A DNA stretch of 38,102 nt from contig CANQAE010000012.1 of NCBI GenBank assembly GCA_947589465.1, forward strand, positions 1 through 38,102, given 5' to 3'. Below are positions 30,200 to 37,891 of this stretch, one piece after another (the stretch's first letter is position 1; the number at the start of each line of letters is the position of its first letter). The notes beneath the pieces are model-generated. The model was not told the DNA's origin. It ran no database searches and saw only the letters and a program-made list of their open reading frames with translations. The translations under genes were made by a program, and so were the position numbers. Origin of the DNA: an uncultured Clostridia bacterium. Its GTDB lineage: Bacteria; Bacillota; Clostridia; Christensenellales; Pumilibacteraceae.

Positions 30200-31729
30200 A
30201 TGGGCAAAATTCTGTTTTCAAAAATAAAAGAAGCGCTTTTTTCGGTATTGCCTGTTACCGCGATAGTCCTTGTCATTTATTTTACGCCGCTCGTGAATAT
30301 AGACGCTCGCGAAACGGTTATTTTTTGTGTATCGGCGGTGGCGCTCGTACTTGGAATAGGACTCTTTAATCTCGGCGCAGACCTTGCTATGACGCCTATG
30401 GGTGAACATATAGGTTCGGGACTTACAAAATCCCGAAGCGTAAAGTTGCTCCTTACCGTATGTTTCCTCATGGGGGTACTCATCACAATTGCCGAACCCG
30501 ACCTTTCGGTTCTCGCAGGGCAGGTGGCAGACGTTATGAGCGGTACGGCTCTCATTATTACGGTAGGAGTGGGAGTAGGATTGTTTTTGCTCGTCGCCAT
30601 ACTCAAAATCGTATTCAAAAAAGACCTTTCATCGCTACTCATATTTTTTTATATGATGCTGTTTGCTGTTTGCGCATTGATGTGCGAGAGCGGCAAGGGA
30701 CAATTTTTGCCGCTGTCGTTCGATTCGGGCGGCGTGACGACGGGACCCATCACCGTGCCGTTCATAATGGCGCTCGGCGTCGGCGTTTCGGCGACGATAG
30801 GCGGAAAAAAGTCGAAGGAAAACAGTTTCGGACTCATAGCGATGTGTTCGATAGGACCTATTCTCGCGGTGATGATCTTGTCGCTTGCGGCAAAGGGAAC
30901 GCCCGTTTACGAAACGTTGCCCGAAGCGTATTCGTTCGGCACGGACATAGGCGGAGTAATACTCAATTCGCTCGTTTCGGTGGCGGGTGCGCTTGGACTC
31001 ATTGTTATTTTCTTTTTCATTTTGCAATTTACGATGCTCAAATTGCCTCGTAAAAAAATAATACAGATAATCATAGGAATAGTGTATACGTTTGTAGGAC
31101 TAATGCTGTTTTTGTCGGCGGTTGAGATAGGATTTATGCCAATGGGGTGCAAAATCGGGCAAGAATTGGCGGCTTCGCACCCTGCCGCGCTGATTATTTT
31201 CGGCTTTGTGATCGGTATGGTCGTCGTGCTTGCCGAACCTGCCGTACACGTACTCAACAGACAGGTCGAGGACATAACCGGCGGCGCGGTCAAAAAGCGA
31301 TCGATGCTTATTGCTCTTTCGATAGGCGTGGGGCTGTCGATAGGGCTTGCCATGATCCGCATAATCTTCAAATTTTCGCTTCTGTATTATCTTATACCGG
31401 GATACCTGATTTCGCTCGCGCTGTCGTTTTTCGTCCCCAAACTTTATACGGCGATAGCGTTCGACTCGGGCGGAGTGGCGAGCGGACCGCTTACTTCGAG
31501 TTTCATTTTGCCGCTCGCAATAGGCGCGTGCTATGCCATAATGGAAAACGGCGGGGGCGGCAACGTGCTTGCCGATGCGTTCGGGATAGTCGCACTCGTC
31601 GCAATGACACCGCTCATCACGATACAGATGTTGGGATTTAAGGCGGTAATGGGTGCCAAAGTACGCGCCAAACTGACTATGCGTCGCATAATCGCCGCCG
31701 ATGACGAACAGATCATAAATTTCATGTGA
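30200..31729 (+). CDS. DUF1538 family membrane protein, putative transporter
   Basis: The 509-residue protein has about twelve membrane segments and a clear internal duplication. GLFNLGADLAMTPMGEHIGS (~53-72) matches LFLSAVEIGFMPMGCKIGQE (~303-322); ITIAEPDLSVLAGQV matches VVLAEPAVHVLNRQV; and FDSGGVTTGPITVPFI matches FDSGGVASGPLTSSFI. The two FDSGG(V)xxGP motifs probably line a substrate or ion site, as twin re-entrant motifs do in other duplicated transporters. DUF1538 has no established substrate. Two PII-like genes follow after 10 bases and by overlap, so the protein is probably gated or regulated by a PII-type signal; that is inference from context. Confidence 0.88.
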   Translation: MGKILFSKIKEALFSVLPVTAIVLVIYFTPLVNIDARETVIFCVSAVALVLGIGLFNLGADLAMTPMGEHIGSGLTKSRSVKLLLTVCFLMGVLITIAEPDLSVLAGQVADVMSGTALIITVGVGVGLFLLVAILKIVFKKDLSSLLIFFYMMLFAVCALMCESGKGQFLPLSFDSGGVTTGPITVPFIMALGVGVSATIGGKKSKENSFGLIAMCSIGPILAVMILSLAAKGTPVYETLPEAYSFGTDIGGVILNSLVSVAGALGLIVIFFFILQFTMLKLPRKKIIQIIIGIVYTFVGLMLFLSAVEIGFMPMGCKIGQELAASHPAALIIFGFVIGMVVVLAEPAVHVLNRQVEDITGGAVKKRSMLIALSIGVGLSIGLAMIRIIFKFSLLYYLIPGYLISLALSFFVPKLYTAIAFDSGGVASGPLTSSFILPLAIGACYAIMENGGGGNVLADAFGIVALVAMTPLITIQMLGFKAVMGAKVRAKLTMRRIIAADDEQIINFM

Positions 31730-31739
31730 GGAAAAGCGT

Positions 31740-32162
31740 ATGGATACCAAGACGAAAAGCAAACATCGCAAACCTATAAGGCACAAAAAAGACGCGCCTT
31801 CGCAACTGTCGAGCAACAGGCTCGAACTGCTCGTTACGGTAGTAGATAGACGCAAGGGCGAATTTTATGCCGATCTCATACAGTCGTTCGAAGTGAATAT
31901 GCAGATGATATGCTTTGGGCGCGGAACGGCGACGGCGGAAGTTTTGAGATATCTCGGCTTTGCCGACGCCGAAAAGGCGGTCATATTCAGCGTTGTTCGG
32001 GACGAAAAGATAGCGGACATTCTCTCCGAACTGTCCGATAGGTTCGAAACGATAAAGAACGGAAAAGGAATAGCGTTCACTTTGCCGCTGTCGAGCATAA
32101 TAGGAGTGGCTATATACGGATTTTTGAGCAATAACCGCGATACGGTGAGGGAGGAACAATGA
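31740..32162 (+). CDS. PII-like protein 1
   Basis: The 140-residue protein has a basic 27-residue N-terminal extension and then a PII-type ferredoxin fold: strand LELLVTVVDRRKG, helix GEFYADLIQSF, strand MQMICFGRGTA, strand KAVIFSVVRDEKI, helix ADILSELSDRF and NGKGIAFTLPLSSIIG, which corresponds to the GDGKIFVxPV region of GlnB. The tyrosine-bearing T-loop of GlnB/GlnK is replaced by a short TATAEVLRYLGFADA segment, so this is a diverged PII-like group and not GlnB. A GAGGAAA ribosome site precedes the start. It overlaps the next PII-like gene (ATGA). Confidence 0.85.
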   Translation: MDTKTKSKHRKPIRHKKDAPSQLSSNRLELLVTVVDRRKGEFYADLIQSFEVNMQMICFGRGTATAEVLRYLGFADAEKAVIFSVVRDEKIADILSELSDRFETIKNGKGIAFTLPLSSIIGVAIYGFLSNNRDTVREEQ

Positions 32163-32590
32163 ATAAGAGCGAATTCGAATTGATAATGTGCATAGTAAAC
32201 GCAGGTTTTGCCGACGCGGTCATGGATGCGGCGCACGAATGCGGAGCGCGTGGCGGAACGATAATTCAGGCGCGCGGGACTGCCAACAAGGAAGCCGAAC
32301 AGTTTTTCGGTATCACCATTCAACCAGAAAAGGAAATGCTTATGCTCGTTGTGCCGGCAAAGATAAAGGACGATATTTTGCACGCGCTGTACAAGGCGGT
32401 GGGACTCAATTCGCCGGGACATGGTATCGCTTTTTCAATTCCCGTAAGCAACGTCATAGGACTGACCAAGGACGGGACGGCGGGCGTGCCTACCGAAACG
32501 AAGAAGGATGCGCCTCCCGCTGAGGGCGGGAAACCACCCGAAGCGAACGAAAGTCGGGGTGAAGGCGAAAGCGCGAACAAAGCAGGCTGA
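32159..32590 (+). CDS. PII-like protein 2
   Basis: The 143-residue protein shows the same fold: FELIMCIVNAGFADAVMDAA, GARGGTIIQARGT, FFGITIQPEKEMLMLVVPAK, then GHGIAFSIPVSNVIGL. The T-loop position carries a short segment (ANKEAEQFFG) without the uridylylation tyrosine. A hydrophilic tail of ~35 residues rich in Pro, Glu, Lys and Gly follows. The ATG overlaps the stop of the first PII-like gene with GGGAGG upstream, which fits 1:1 expression and perhaps a mixed trimer. No terminator hairpin is evident after it. Confidence 0.88.
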   Translation: MNKSEFELIMCIVNAGFADAVMDAAHECGARGGTIIQARGTANKEAEQFFGITIQPEKEMLMLVVPAKIKDDILHALYKAVGLNSPGHGIAFSIPVSNVIGLTKDGTAGVPTETKKDAPPAEGGKPPEANESRGEGESANKAG

Positions 32591-32674
32591 ACCGAATTTT
32601 TTATGAAATTAATTCAAATTATGTCGCTTTGAATTTTACCTTTCCGATTATGGAGCAATTCGAGCGAAAAACGC

Positions 32675-32703
32675 TTGCAAATTGCCGCGTTTTGTATTAC
32701 AAT
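32675..32703 (+). promoter_or_regulatory. SigA promoter abutting holA, candidate leaderless transcript
   Basis: TTGCAA (32675-32680), 17 bases, TACAAT (32698-32703), then ATATTCT and the holA ATG at 32711. No ribosome site is present. The predicted transcript starts on, or one base before, the AUG. Confidence 0.7.
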
Positions 32704-32710
32704 ATATTCT

Positions 32711-33649
32711 ATGAAATTTGCCGAACTCAAAAAGAAATTGACGCAGGGCGCGGAGGCGTGTTACTTACTCAGCGGCGACGACCCTTTTGTCATTTCGAGT
32801 GCGGTCAAAACTTTCGAACAACTGTGTTCGCTCCCCGAAATGAACGTTACTCATCTCAACGCGCCTACGGCGAGCGATATAGTTGCGGCGGCGTCGGTAT
32901 TCCCGATAATGAGCCCGACGAGAGTGGTCGTGGTCGAAAATTTCGAAAAGGACGCGCGCGAACTTAAATCTTATTTGTCTAACCCGTGCGAAGGTTCGAT
33001 CATAGTGATCGTCAGCGAGGCAGTGACTAAAAATCTCAGCGACATATCCAAACTCATGACGATCGTGGATTGCTCGCGTATGGACGAATCTGTACTCACG
33101 GCGTACATTGCCCGCGAGTGCGGCGCGGCAAAGGTGGGGATCACCACGCAGGCGGCACATCTTCTCATCGAAAGTTGCAATCGCTATATGACGCGAATTT
33201 CGGTGGAACTTAAAAAACTTATTGCTTACAAGGCGGACGGCGGAGTTATAGAAAGCGACGACGTGGAGAATTTGGTTACTGCCGACCTCGAATACAAGGT
33301 GTTCGACCTCGGCGACAGTATCGCCGCCAAGAACGGACCGAAAGCAATGGCTATGCTCGAAGAAATGCTGTCAGGCAATGTTGCGGCTGTTTTCGGTATG
33401 ATATACTCGCATTTTCGCAAACTATTGTATGTTTCGGTGACAGACGAGGCGGACGTGAAGAAGTATTTGAACATATCCGACTATCCGTACAAGAAACTCA
33501 AAACGCAGGCAAGGCAATACACGCCCGTGAAGTTAAAAAAAATTTGCGACGAACTTCACAAGGCGGACGCCGATTACAAGGCGGGACTGATCACAGACAA
33601 ACTGGCGATAACGACTTTCGCCATGCACTTAATAAACGAAGGAAAGTAA
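32711..33649 (+). CDS. holA: DNA polymerase III delta subunit
   Basis: HolA is the subunit of the clamp loader that opens the beta clamp. The 312-residue protein begins MKFAELKKKLTQGAEACYLL. It continues with SGDDPFVISSAV (the family's G-x-D-x-x-L region), RVVVVENFEKDARELKSYL, SIIVIVSEAVTKNLSDISKL and AKVGITTQAAHLLIESCNRYM, and ends with YKAGLITDKLAITTFAMHLI, the C-terminal collar helix pattern. The upstream in-frame TTG at 32675 is the -35 box, so ATG 32711 is chosen. No Shine-Dalgarno precedes it. It heads a tightly packed operon: its TAA overlaps the next ATG. Confidence 0.93.
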   Translation: MKFAELKKKLTQGAEACYLLSGDDPFVISSAVKTFEQLCSLPEMNVTHLNAPTASDIVAAASVFPIMSPTRVVVVENFEKDARELKSYLSNPCEGSIIVIVSEAVTKNLSDISKLMTIVDCSRMDESVLTAYIARECGAAKVGITTQAAHLLIESCNRYMTRISVELKKLIAYKADGGVIESDDVENLVTADLEYKVFDLGDSIAAKNGPKAMAMLEEMLSGNVAAVFGMIYSHFRKLLYVSVTDEADVKKYLNISDYPYKKLKTQARQYTPVKLKKICDELHKADADYKAGLITDKLAITTFAMHLINEGK

Positions 33650-34176
33650 TGGGAAAAATCATAAGGCAAAAAAAGATCCATAAAGCGATCGTATACCTCG
33701 TACTGTATTTATCGCTGTGTTTTTCGGGGTGGTATGCGGCAAGATCTGCGGTCGTCGCCGTTTTGGGCGGCACTATTTTCGCAAACGATTGGATCGCGTT
33801 CTTTGTTGCGGGAGTAAGCCCGCTCATAATTTACGTTATCGCGACCAAACTTTTAAGTTTTCCGCTCAAAAACACTCCGTATCTTCCGCTCGACGATATG
33901 TTGTACGCATTGCCGTTTTTTTATATCGGGGCGAGCCTTGTCAGCGGAGCGTTTGGGATATTGTATTATTTCGTACCCATCGCGTATTTCTGGGGTAACG
34001 TTATTGTTCCGTTTGTAAGTCTGTCGGCGTTTTTCGTGTGGTATCTTGCTTTTGTTTGCAAAAGTTATGTCAAGAACTATAATTGGAAAGCCATAGTTAT
34101 GTTTTTCGGCAGACTGTATATCGTTTTGGCGCTTTTCATAATAGGCGGCGGCTTGCTCGTGGAGGTGCTCATATGA
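33649..34176 (+). CDS. Membrane protein with about five membrane segments, unknown
   Basis: The 175-residue protein starts at ATG 33649, overlapping the holA stop (TAATG), with GGAAAG as ribosome site. A basic N-terminus (KIIRQKKIHK) is followed by hydrophobic segments near 12-32, 40-65, 80-100, 106-130 and 144-172, the last two separated by a short KSYVKNYNW loop. No family is recognised. Its stop overlaps the start of the M28-like gene (ATGA), so the two are translationally coupled and probably work together in the membrane. Confidence 0.8.
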   Translation: MGKIIRQKKIHKAIVYLVLYLSLCFSGWYAARSAVVAVLGGTIFANDWIAFFVAGVSPLIIYVIATKLLSFPLKNTPYLPLDDMLYALPFFYIGASLVSGAFGILYYFVPIAYFWGNVIVPFVSLSAFFVWYLAFVCKSYVKNYNWKAIVMFFGRLYIVLALFIIGGGLLVEVLI

Positions 34177-35525
34177 AGAAACTTTTCATAGTGCTCATCA
34201 TGATATGCCTTGCGATAATGCCGTTTTCGTCGCGCGTATACGCTTTGGATGGCGAACCCTCGACAGGGGGTGAAGCGGACGTTCAAGCCACCGAAAAGTT
34301 CGACGAAGTGACCGCCGAAAAGATAGACGCGCTCACGAAAAAACTGTGTAACGATGAGGAATTTAAGGACAGAACTTCGTTTACGGATAGCATTAAGACC
34401 GCGGCGGAAGGCATTGCCGCTCTGTTCGACGGCGACGCTTATGACGTCGAAGTTTCGAAGTTCGAACATGAATTTGTCCTCGATCAAAACTATTTCCAAT
34501 CAGACAAAAGGATACTTGCGTCATACAACGTGGTGGCGAAAAACAAGGATTTCGACAAGTCCAAAAAGACAATAGTCATCAGCACGCCATACGGCAACCA
34601 TTATGCCGCCGCGTTCAATAATAATGGCACGGGTGCGGCGGGCGCGATATATAATTCGGCAACCGTTGCGCTCACCATAAATCTCGCCAACGCGATAGCG
34701 TCCCGCGACAACAAATACAACTTTGTTTTCGCCCTGTTTTCGGGGACCGACGAAGGCAATTACGGCAGCGACTATTTCGTCAAAAATTTCGATCTGTCCA
34801 CCGTGATGCTTGTCGTTAATCTCGAAAAACTCGGCGGCGGGGACACGTATTTTTACACCGACGAGGGAGAAACCGAACACGGCGACTTCATCGCGGGCTT
34901 TTCCGCTTCGTACGACTTGAAACAATTCCCCGAAGCGGGCAGAGTACTGCTTGATTTTTCCACCGTAGACGGATTGAATTATTCGCATTACGCCATGATG
35001 GGCGACATAGCGCCGTTTTTGTCGGTCGGCAAGTCGTGCCTTGAACTCATCGGCGGCGACTTTTCGGGGATCAACAACGGCGACGGTGTAAGTGGTGGCA
35101 ACGTCGTGCTTATAAGCAATACGGAGTACGATACTTACGATACGCTTGTCGAACTGTTCCCGAATTATGCCGACAAACTTTCGGCGATAGGCGGATTTTT
35201 GCTCGACCTCACCGACGACGCGCAACTTGCGTCGTTCTGCAACGGCGCGACGGACTCGTACAAAGTATTTACTCAAAGTTGGATAGCATATGTAATATGC
35301 CTCGGCGTAATAATAATATTGATACTCGTACTCATTCTGGTGACGACAAAACTCGAAAAGAAATATCCGATTCCGCCTCCGCCCAAAGTAAAGGTGGCGG
35401 TGTTCGGCAAGGAATACGAGGATCTGAAAGACAACGACATAATAATGGATCTAAAATTCAACGACAAAGACGACAATGGCAAAGACGACAACAATGACAA
35501 CAACGTCAATCCTTTTGACGTATAA
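34173..35525 (+). CDS. Membrane-anchored protein with degenerate M28 peptidase domain
   Basis: The start is ATG 34173, overlapping the previous stop, with GGAGGTG upstream. The 450-residue protein has a signal peptide (about 1-24), an extracytoplasmic M28-like domain (~45-365), a membrane helix (~376-398) and a cytoplasmic tail rich in Pro/Lys then Asp/Asn (ending in repeated KDDN-like runs). Landmarks are altered: the AHYD strand is STPYGNHY (137-144), the GAxD segment is GAIYNSATVAL (157-167), and the EE motif is SGTDEGNYGS (190-199); only NLE (216-218) resembles the expected strand. Zinc binding and catalysis are therefore unlikely. It lies 14 bases before cdaA, so it may be a membrane or wall partner or sensor of that module. 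Confidence 0.8.
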   Translation: MKKLFIVLIMICLAIMPFSSRVYALDGEPSTGGEADVQATEKFDEVTAEKIDALTKKLCNDEEFKDRTSFTDSIKTAAEGIAALFDGDAYDVEVSKFEHEFVLDQNYFQSDKRILASYNVVAKNKDFDKSKKTIVISTPYGNHYAAAFNNNGTGAAGAIYNSATVALTINLANAIASRDNKYNFVFALFSGTDEGNYGSDYFVKNFDLSTVMLVVNLEKLGGGDTYFYTDEGETEHGDFIAGFSASYDLKQFPEAGRVLLDFSTVDGLNYSHYAMMGDIAPFLSVGKSCLELIGGDFSGINNGDGVSGGNVVLISNTEYDTYDTLVELFPNYADKLSAIGGFLLDLTDDAQLASFCNGATDSYKVFTQSWIAYVICLGVIIILILVLILVTTKLEKKYPIPPPPKVKVAVFGKEYEDLKDNDIIMDLKFNDKDDNGKDDNNDNNVNPFDV

Positions 35526-35539
35526 TAGGTAGGTGCAAG

Positions 35540-36439
35540 ATGTTTTTATTTAATCCACCGATTGCGGCGACAGAGCCAGATTGGGATATCGCGGAGAAGA
35601 TTGCGGACAGATTTACGGGGACGAACCTCATATGGTCGATACTCGATATTCTGTTACTCACTATTTTGTTCTACGTGATTTTCAGTTTCCTAAAACGCAA
35701 GAAATGCGTGCGACTTATCAAGTACATAGTGATATGCCTTATAGTTTTCACCGTACTCGGCAGTCCGCTCAATCTCAATTACGGACTGAAAGTCATCGGG
35801 CAATTGGCTTCGATAGGGCTGATGATCACCCTTATTGCGGTAGTCGTGCTGTTCCCGCAAGACATAAAGCGTAAGTTGTGGCAGATCTCCTCGCCGCGCA
35901 ACGAACGGGAGTTTTTCAAGACGGACTACGACTGTACCGAAGACGAACTCAACGAGGCGATAGGCGAGATAGTCAAGGCGGTGCAGAATATGGCGAAAAA
36001 GAACGTGGGCGCGCTCATCGTCATTGCTCCTACGAACCTGCCTTCCAACATAATTCGAAGCGGAACGCAACTCGATTCGAAGTTGTCGTATCAACTGCTC
36101 GAATGTTTGTTCAACACCAAAGCGCCGCTTCATGACGGAGCGGTATTCGTCCGCGGCAACACGATAATCGCCGCAGGGTGCTTTTTGCCGCTCACCCAGA
36201 GCCTTGAAGTGGACAAGGAACTCGGCACGCGTCATAGGGCAGCGATAGGAATCACCGAAACGAACAACGTTATGGCTATCATAGTTTCGGAGGAAACGGG
36301 CGTTATTTCCGTGGCGATCGACGGGACGCTTACGAGGTATTACGACTCCGAAATGCTCAAAGACAAGTTGCTCGAAGTTTACGGGCTTAAAGCCAAGGAA
36401 GACAAAAAACACAATAAAAATTGGAGGAAACAGGGATGA
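35540..36439 (+). CDS. cdaA: Diadenylate cyclase (c-di-AMP synthase)
   Basis: CdaA makes c-di-AMP from two ATP; the nucleotide controls potassium and osmolyte uptake and wall homeostasis. The 299-residue protein has three membrane segments (about 31-51, 61-80 and 85-105), then the DAC domain. The catalytic DGA lies in LHDGAVFV (~196-203) and the second motif in GTRHRAAIG (~229-237). It has a ribosome site AGGTAGGTG. Usually cdaA is followed by cdaR and glmM. Here it is followed by a 37-residue membrane peptide and a DUF1015 gene, and preceded by the M28-like pair. Confidence 0.97.
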   Translation: MFLFNPPIAATEPDWDIAEKIADRFTGTNLIWSILDILLLTILFYVIFSFLKRKKCVRLIKYIVICLIVFTVLGSPLNLNYGLKVIGQLASIGLMITLIAVVVLFPQDIKRKLWQISSPRNEREFFKTDYDCTEDELNEAIGEIVKAVQNMAKKNVGALIVIAPTNLPSNIIRSGTQLDSKLSYQLLECLFNTKAPLHDGAVFVRGNTIIAAGCFLPLTQSLEVDKELGTRHRAAIGITETNNVMAIIVSEETGVISVAIDGTLTRYYDSEMLKDKLLEVYGLKAKEDKKHNKNWRKQG

Positions 36440-36549
36440 AGAAGATAGGAAAATTTTTCAAATCCATATTCGTGGACAATATAGTTATTACGCTTGTGTC
36501 TTTGACGCTTGCGGTCGTGCTTTGTTTAATAAGCGCCATCATGGCTTAA
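36436..36549 (+). CDS. 37-residue single-pass membrane peptide
   Basis: The ATG overlaps the cdaA stop (ATGA at 36436-36439) with GGAGGAAACAGGG upstream. The product has a basic start (MKKIGKFFKS), then one long hydrophobic helix (about residues 15-36, with IVITLVSLTLAVVLCLIS). The helix resembles the N-terminal anchor of CdaR (YbbR), which normally occupies this position, for example in its L-x-S-L-x-L-A-x-x-L run. It may be a shortened CdaR-like partner or an unrelated microprotein. It is too short for homology to be certain. Confidence 0.6.
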   Translation: MKKIGKFFKSIFVDNIVITLVSLTLAVVLCLISAIMA

Positions 36550-36574
36550 AATACAACCAAGGAGAATTTTTGTT

Positions 36575-37756
36575 ATGAAATTGCCAATCAAATTTGACGA
36601 AGTTTTGATCCCGCGCGAAGGGATCGATATGGAAAAATGGTGCGTGGTTGCCTGCGACCAATTCACTTCTCAGCCCGAATATTGGGAAAAGTTGAAGGAA
36701 TTCGTGGGCGAGCAGCCGAGCGCACTTAACCTCATATATCCCGAATGTTATCTCGGCGATAATACCCAAAAGCGCATAGACGGCATAATCGACCAAATGA
36801 ACGATTATCTTCGCCGCGACATTTTCCGCGTAGTAGACGACGGGCTGATCCTCGTTGAGAGGACCACTTCGCACGGCAATACGCGTCACGGACTTATGAT
36901 GATCGTGGACCTTACGCAGTACAGTTTCGATCCCAAGGACAAGGCGCTTATTCGCGCAACCGAGGGCACTGTAATCGAGCGTATTCCGCCCCGCGTCGAG
37001 ATCCGCAAGAATTGCCCGCTCGAACTTCCGCACATTTTGCTTTTGATCGACGACGAAAAGAGGAGCGTTATCGAACCGCTCATCGGCGCGGACAACGAAC
37101 TTTTGTACGACACGGAACTCAATATGAACGGCGGTCATATCAAGGGCTATCACGTAAAAAACAGACAGGGCGTGGAAAATGCTTTGACCGAACTGCTTAA
37201 AGCAAGCACGGAGAAGTACGGCGAGCCGCTCTTGTTCGCGGTCGGCGACGGCAACCATTCGCTCGCTACCGCAAAGGCGTGCTACAAGCCCGAAAATCCG
37301 CTCAGCAAATACGCGCTCGTCGAGGTTGAGAATATCTACGACGAAGGGATTTTGTTCGAACCCATTCACCGCGTGGTTTATCCCAAGGATACCGACGCGT
37401 TCGTAGCCGAATTCGACGCCGCTATCGGTGGAAAAGCCGAAAGCAAAATGTTCGTGGGCGGTAAGGAGCGCACCATTCATCTCCCCGAAAATTCTATCGA
37501 GGGCGTGGACAAAGTGCAAAAGTTTATTGACGCGTATATCAAAAAGAACGGCGGCTCGCTCGACTATATCCACGGCGAAGCAGACCTCAAAAATATTTGC
37601 GCCAATAAGGGCGGCGTGGGCATAGTGCTTAAACCTATGGAAAAGAGTTCGCTCTTTGATTATATCGTAAAGAACGGCGTTTTGCCGCGCAAGACCTTCT
37701 CGATGGGCGAGGCGGACGAAAAACGTTACTATGTCGAATGTCGCAGAATAAAATAA
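36575..37756 (+). CDS. DUF1015 family protein
   Basis: The 393-residue protein starts behind AAGGAG. It has the family pattern: an N-terminal VVACDQFTSQPEYWEKL, ILVERTTSHGNTRHGLMMIVDL, ERIPPRVEIRKNCPLELPHILLLIDD and the best-conserved AVGDGNHSLATAKACY (GDGNHRxxxA) near residue 225, then FEPIHRVV. DUF1015 proteins are often next to serA/serC genes and are annotated as serine-metabolism associated without proof. No such genes are present here. It is cytosolic and is the last gene of the holA-cdaA operon, before a strong terminator. Confidence 0.93.
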   Translation: MKLPIKFDEVLIPREGIDMEKWCVVACDQFTSQPEYWEKLKEFVGEQPSALNLIYPECYLGDNTQKRIDGIIDQMNDYLRRDIFRVVDDGLILVERTTSHGNTRHGLMMIVDLTQYSFDPKDKALIRATEGTVIERIPPRVEIRKNCPLELPHILLLIDDEKRSVIEPLIGADNELLYDTELNMNGGHIKGYHVKNRQGVENALTELLKASTEKYGEPLLFAVGDGNHSLATAKACYKPENPLSKYALVEVENIYDEGILFEPIHRVVYPKDTDAFVAEFDAAIGGKAESKMFVGGKERTIHLPENSIEGVDKVQKFIDAYIKKNGGSLDYIHGEADLKNICANKGGVGIVLKPMEKSSLFDYIVKNGVLPRKTFSMGEADEKRYYVECRRIK

Positions 37757-37794
37757 AGAATATATAACGAATATATATTTGTACCTACCTTTCA

Positions 37795-37840
37795 AAAAGC
37801 GACGAATCTCGATTTGATTTCGAGATTTGTCGCTTTTCCA
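37795..37840 (+). terminator. Terminator of the holA-cdaA-DUF1015 operon
   Basis: AAAAGCGACGAATCTCGA and TCGAGATTTGTCGCTTTT pair over 18 bases with one wobble, around a seven-base loop. The near-symmetry suggests action in both directions. Confidence 0.85.
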
Positions 37841-37891
37841 TTGCTGTGTTTTGTAGTTTAAGCCTTATTTTTATTGACTCCCGCTCGTATA

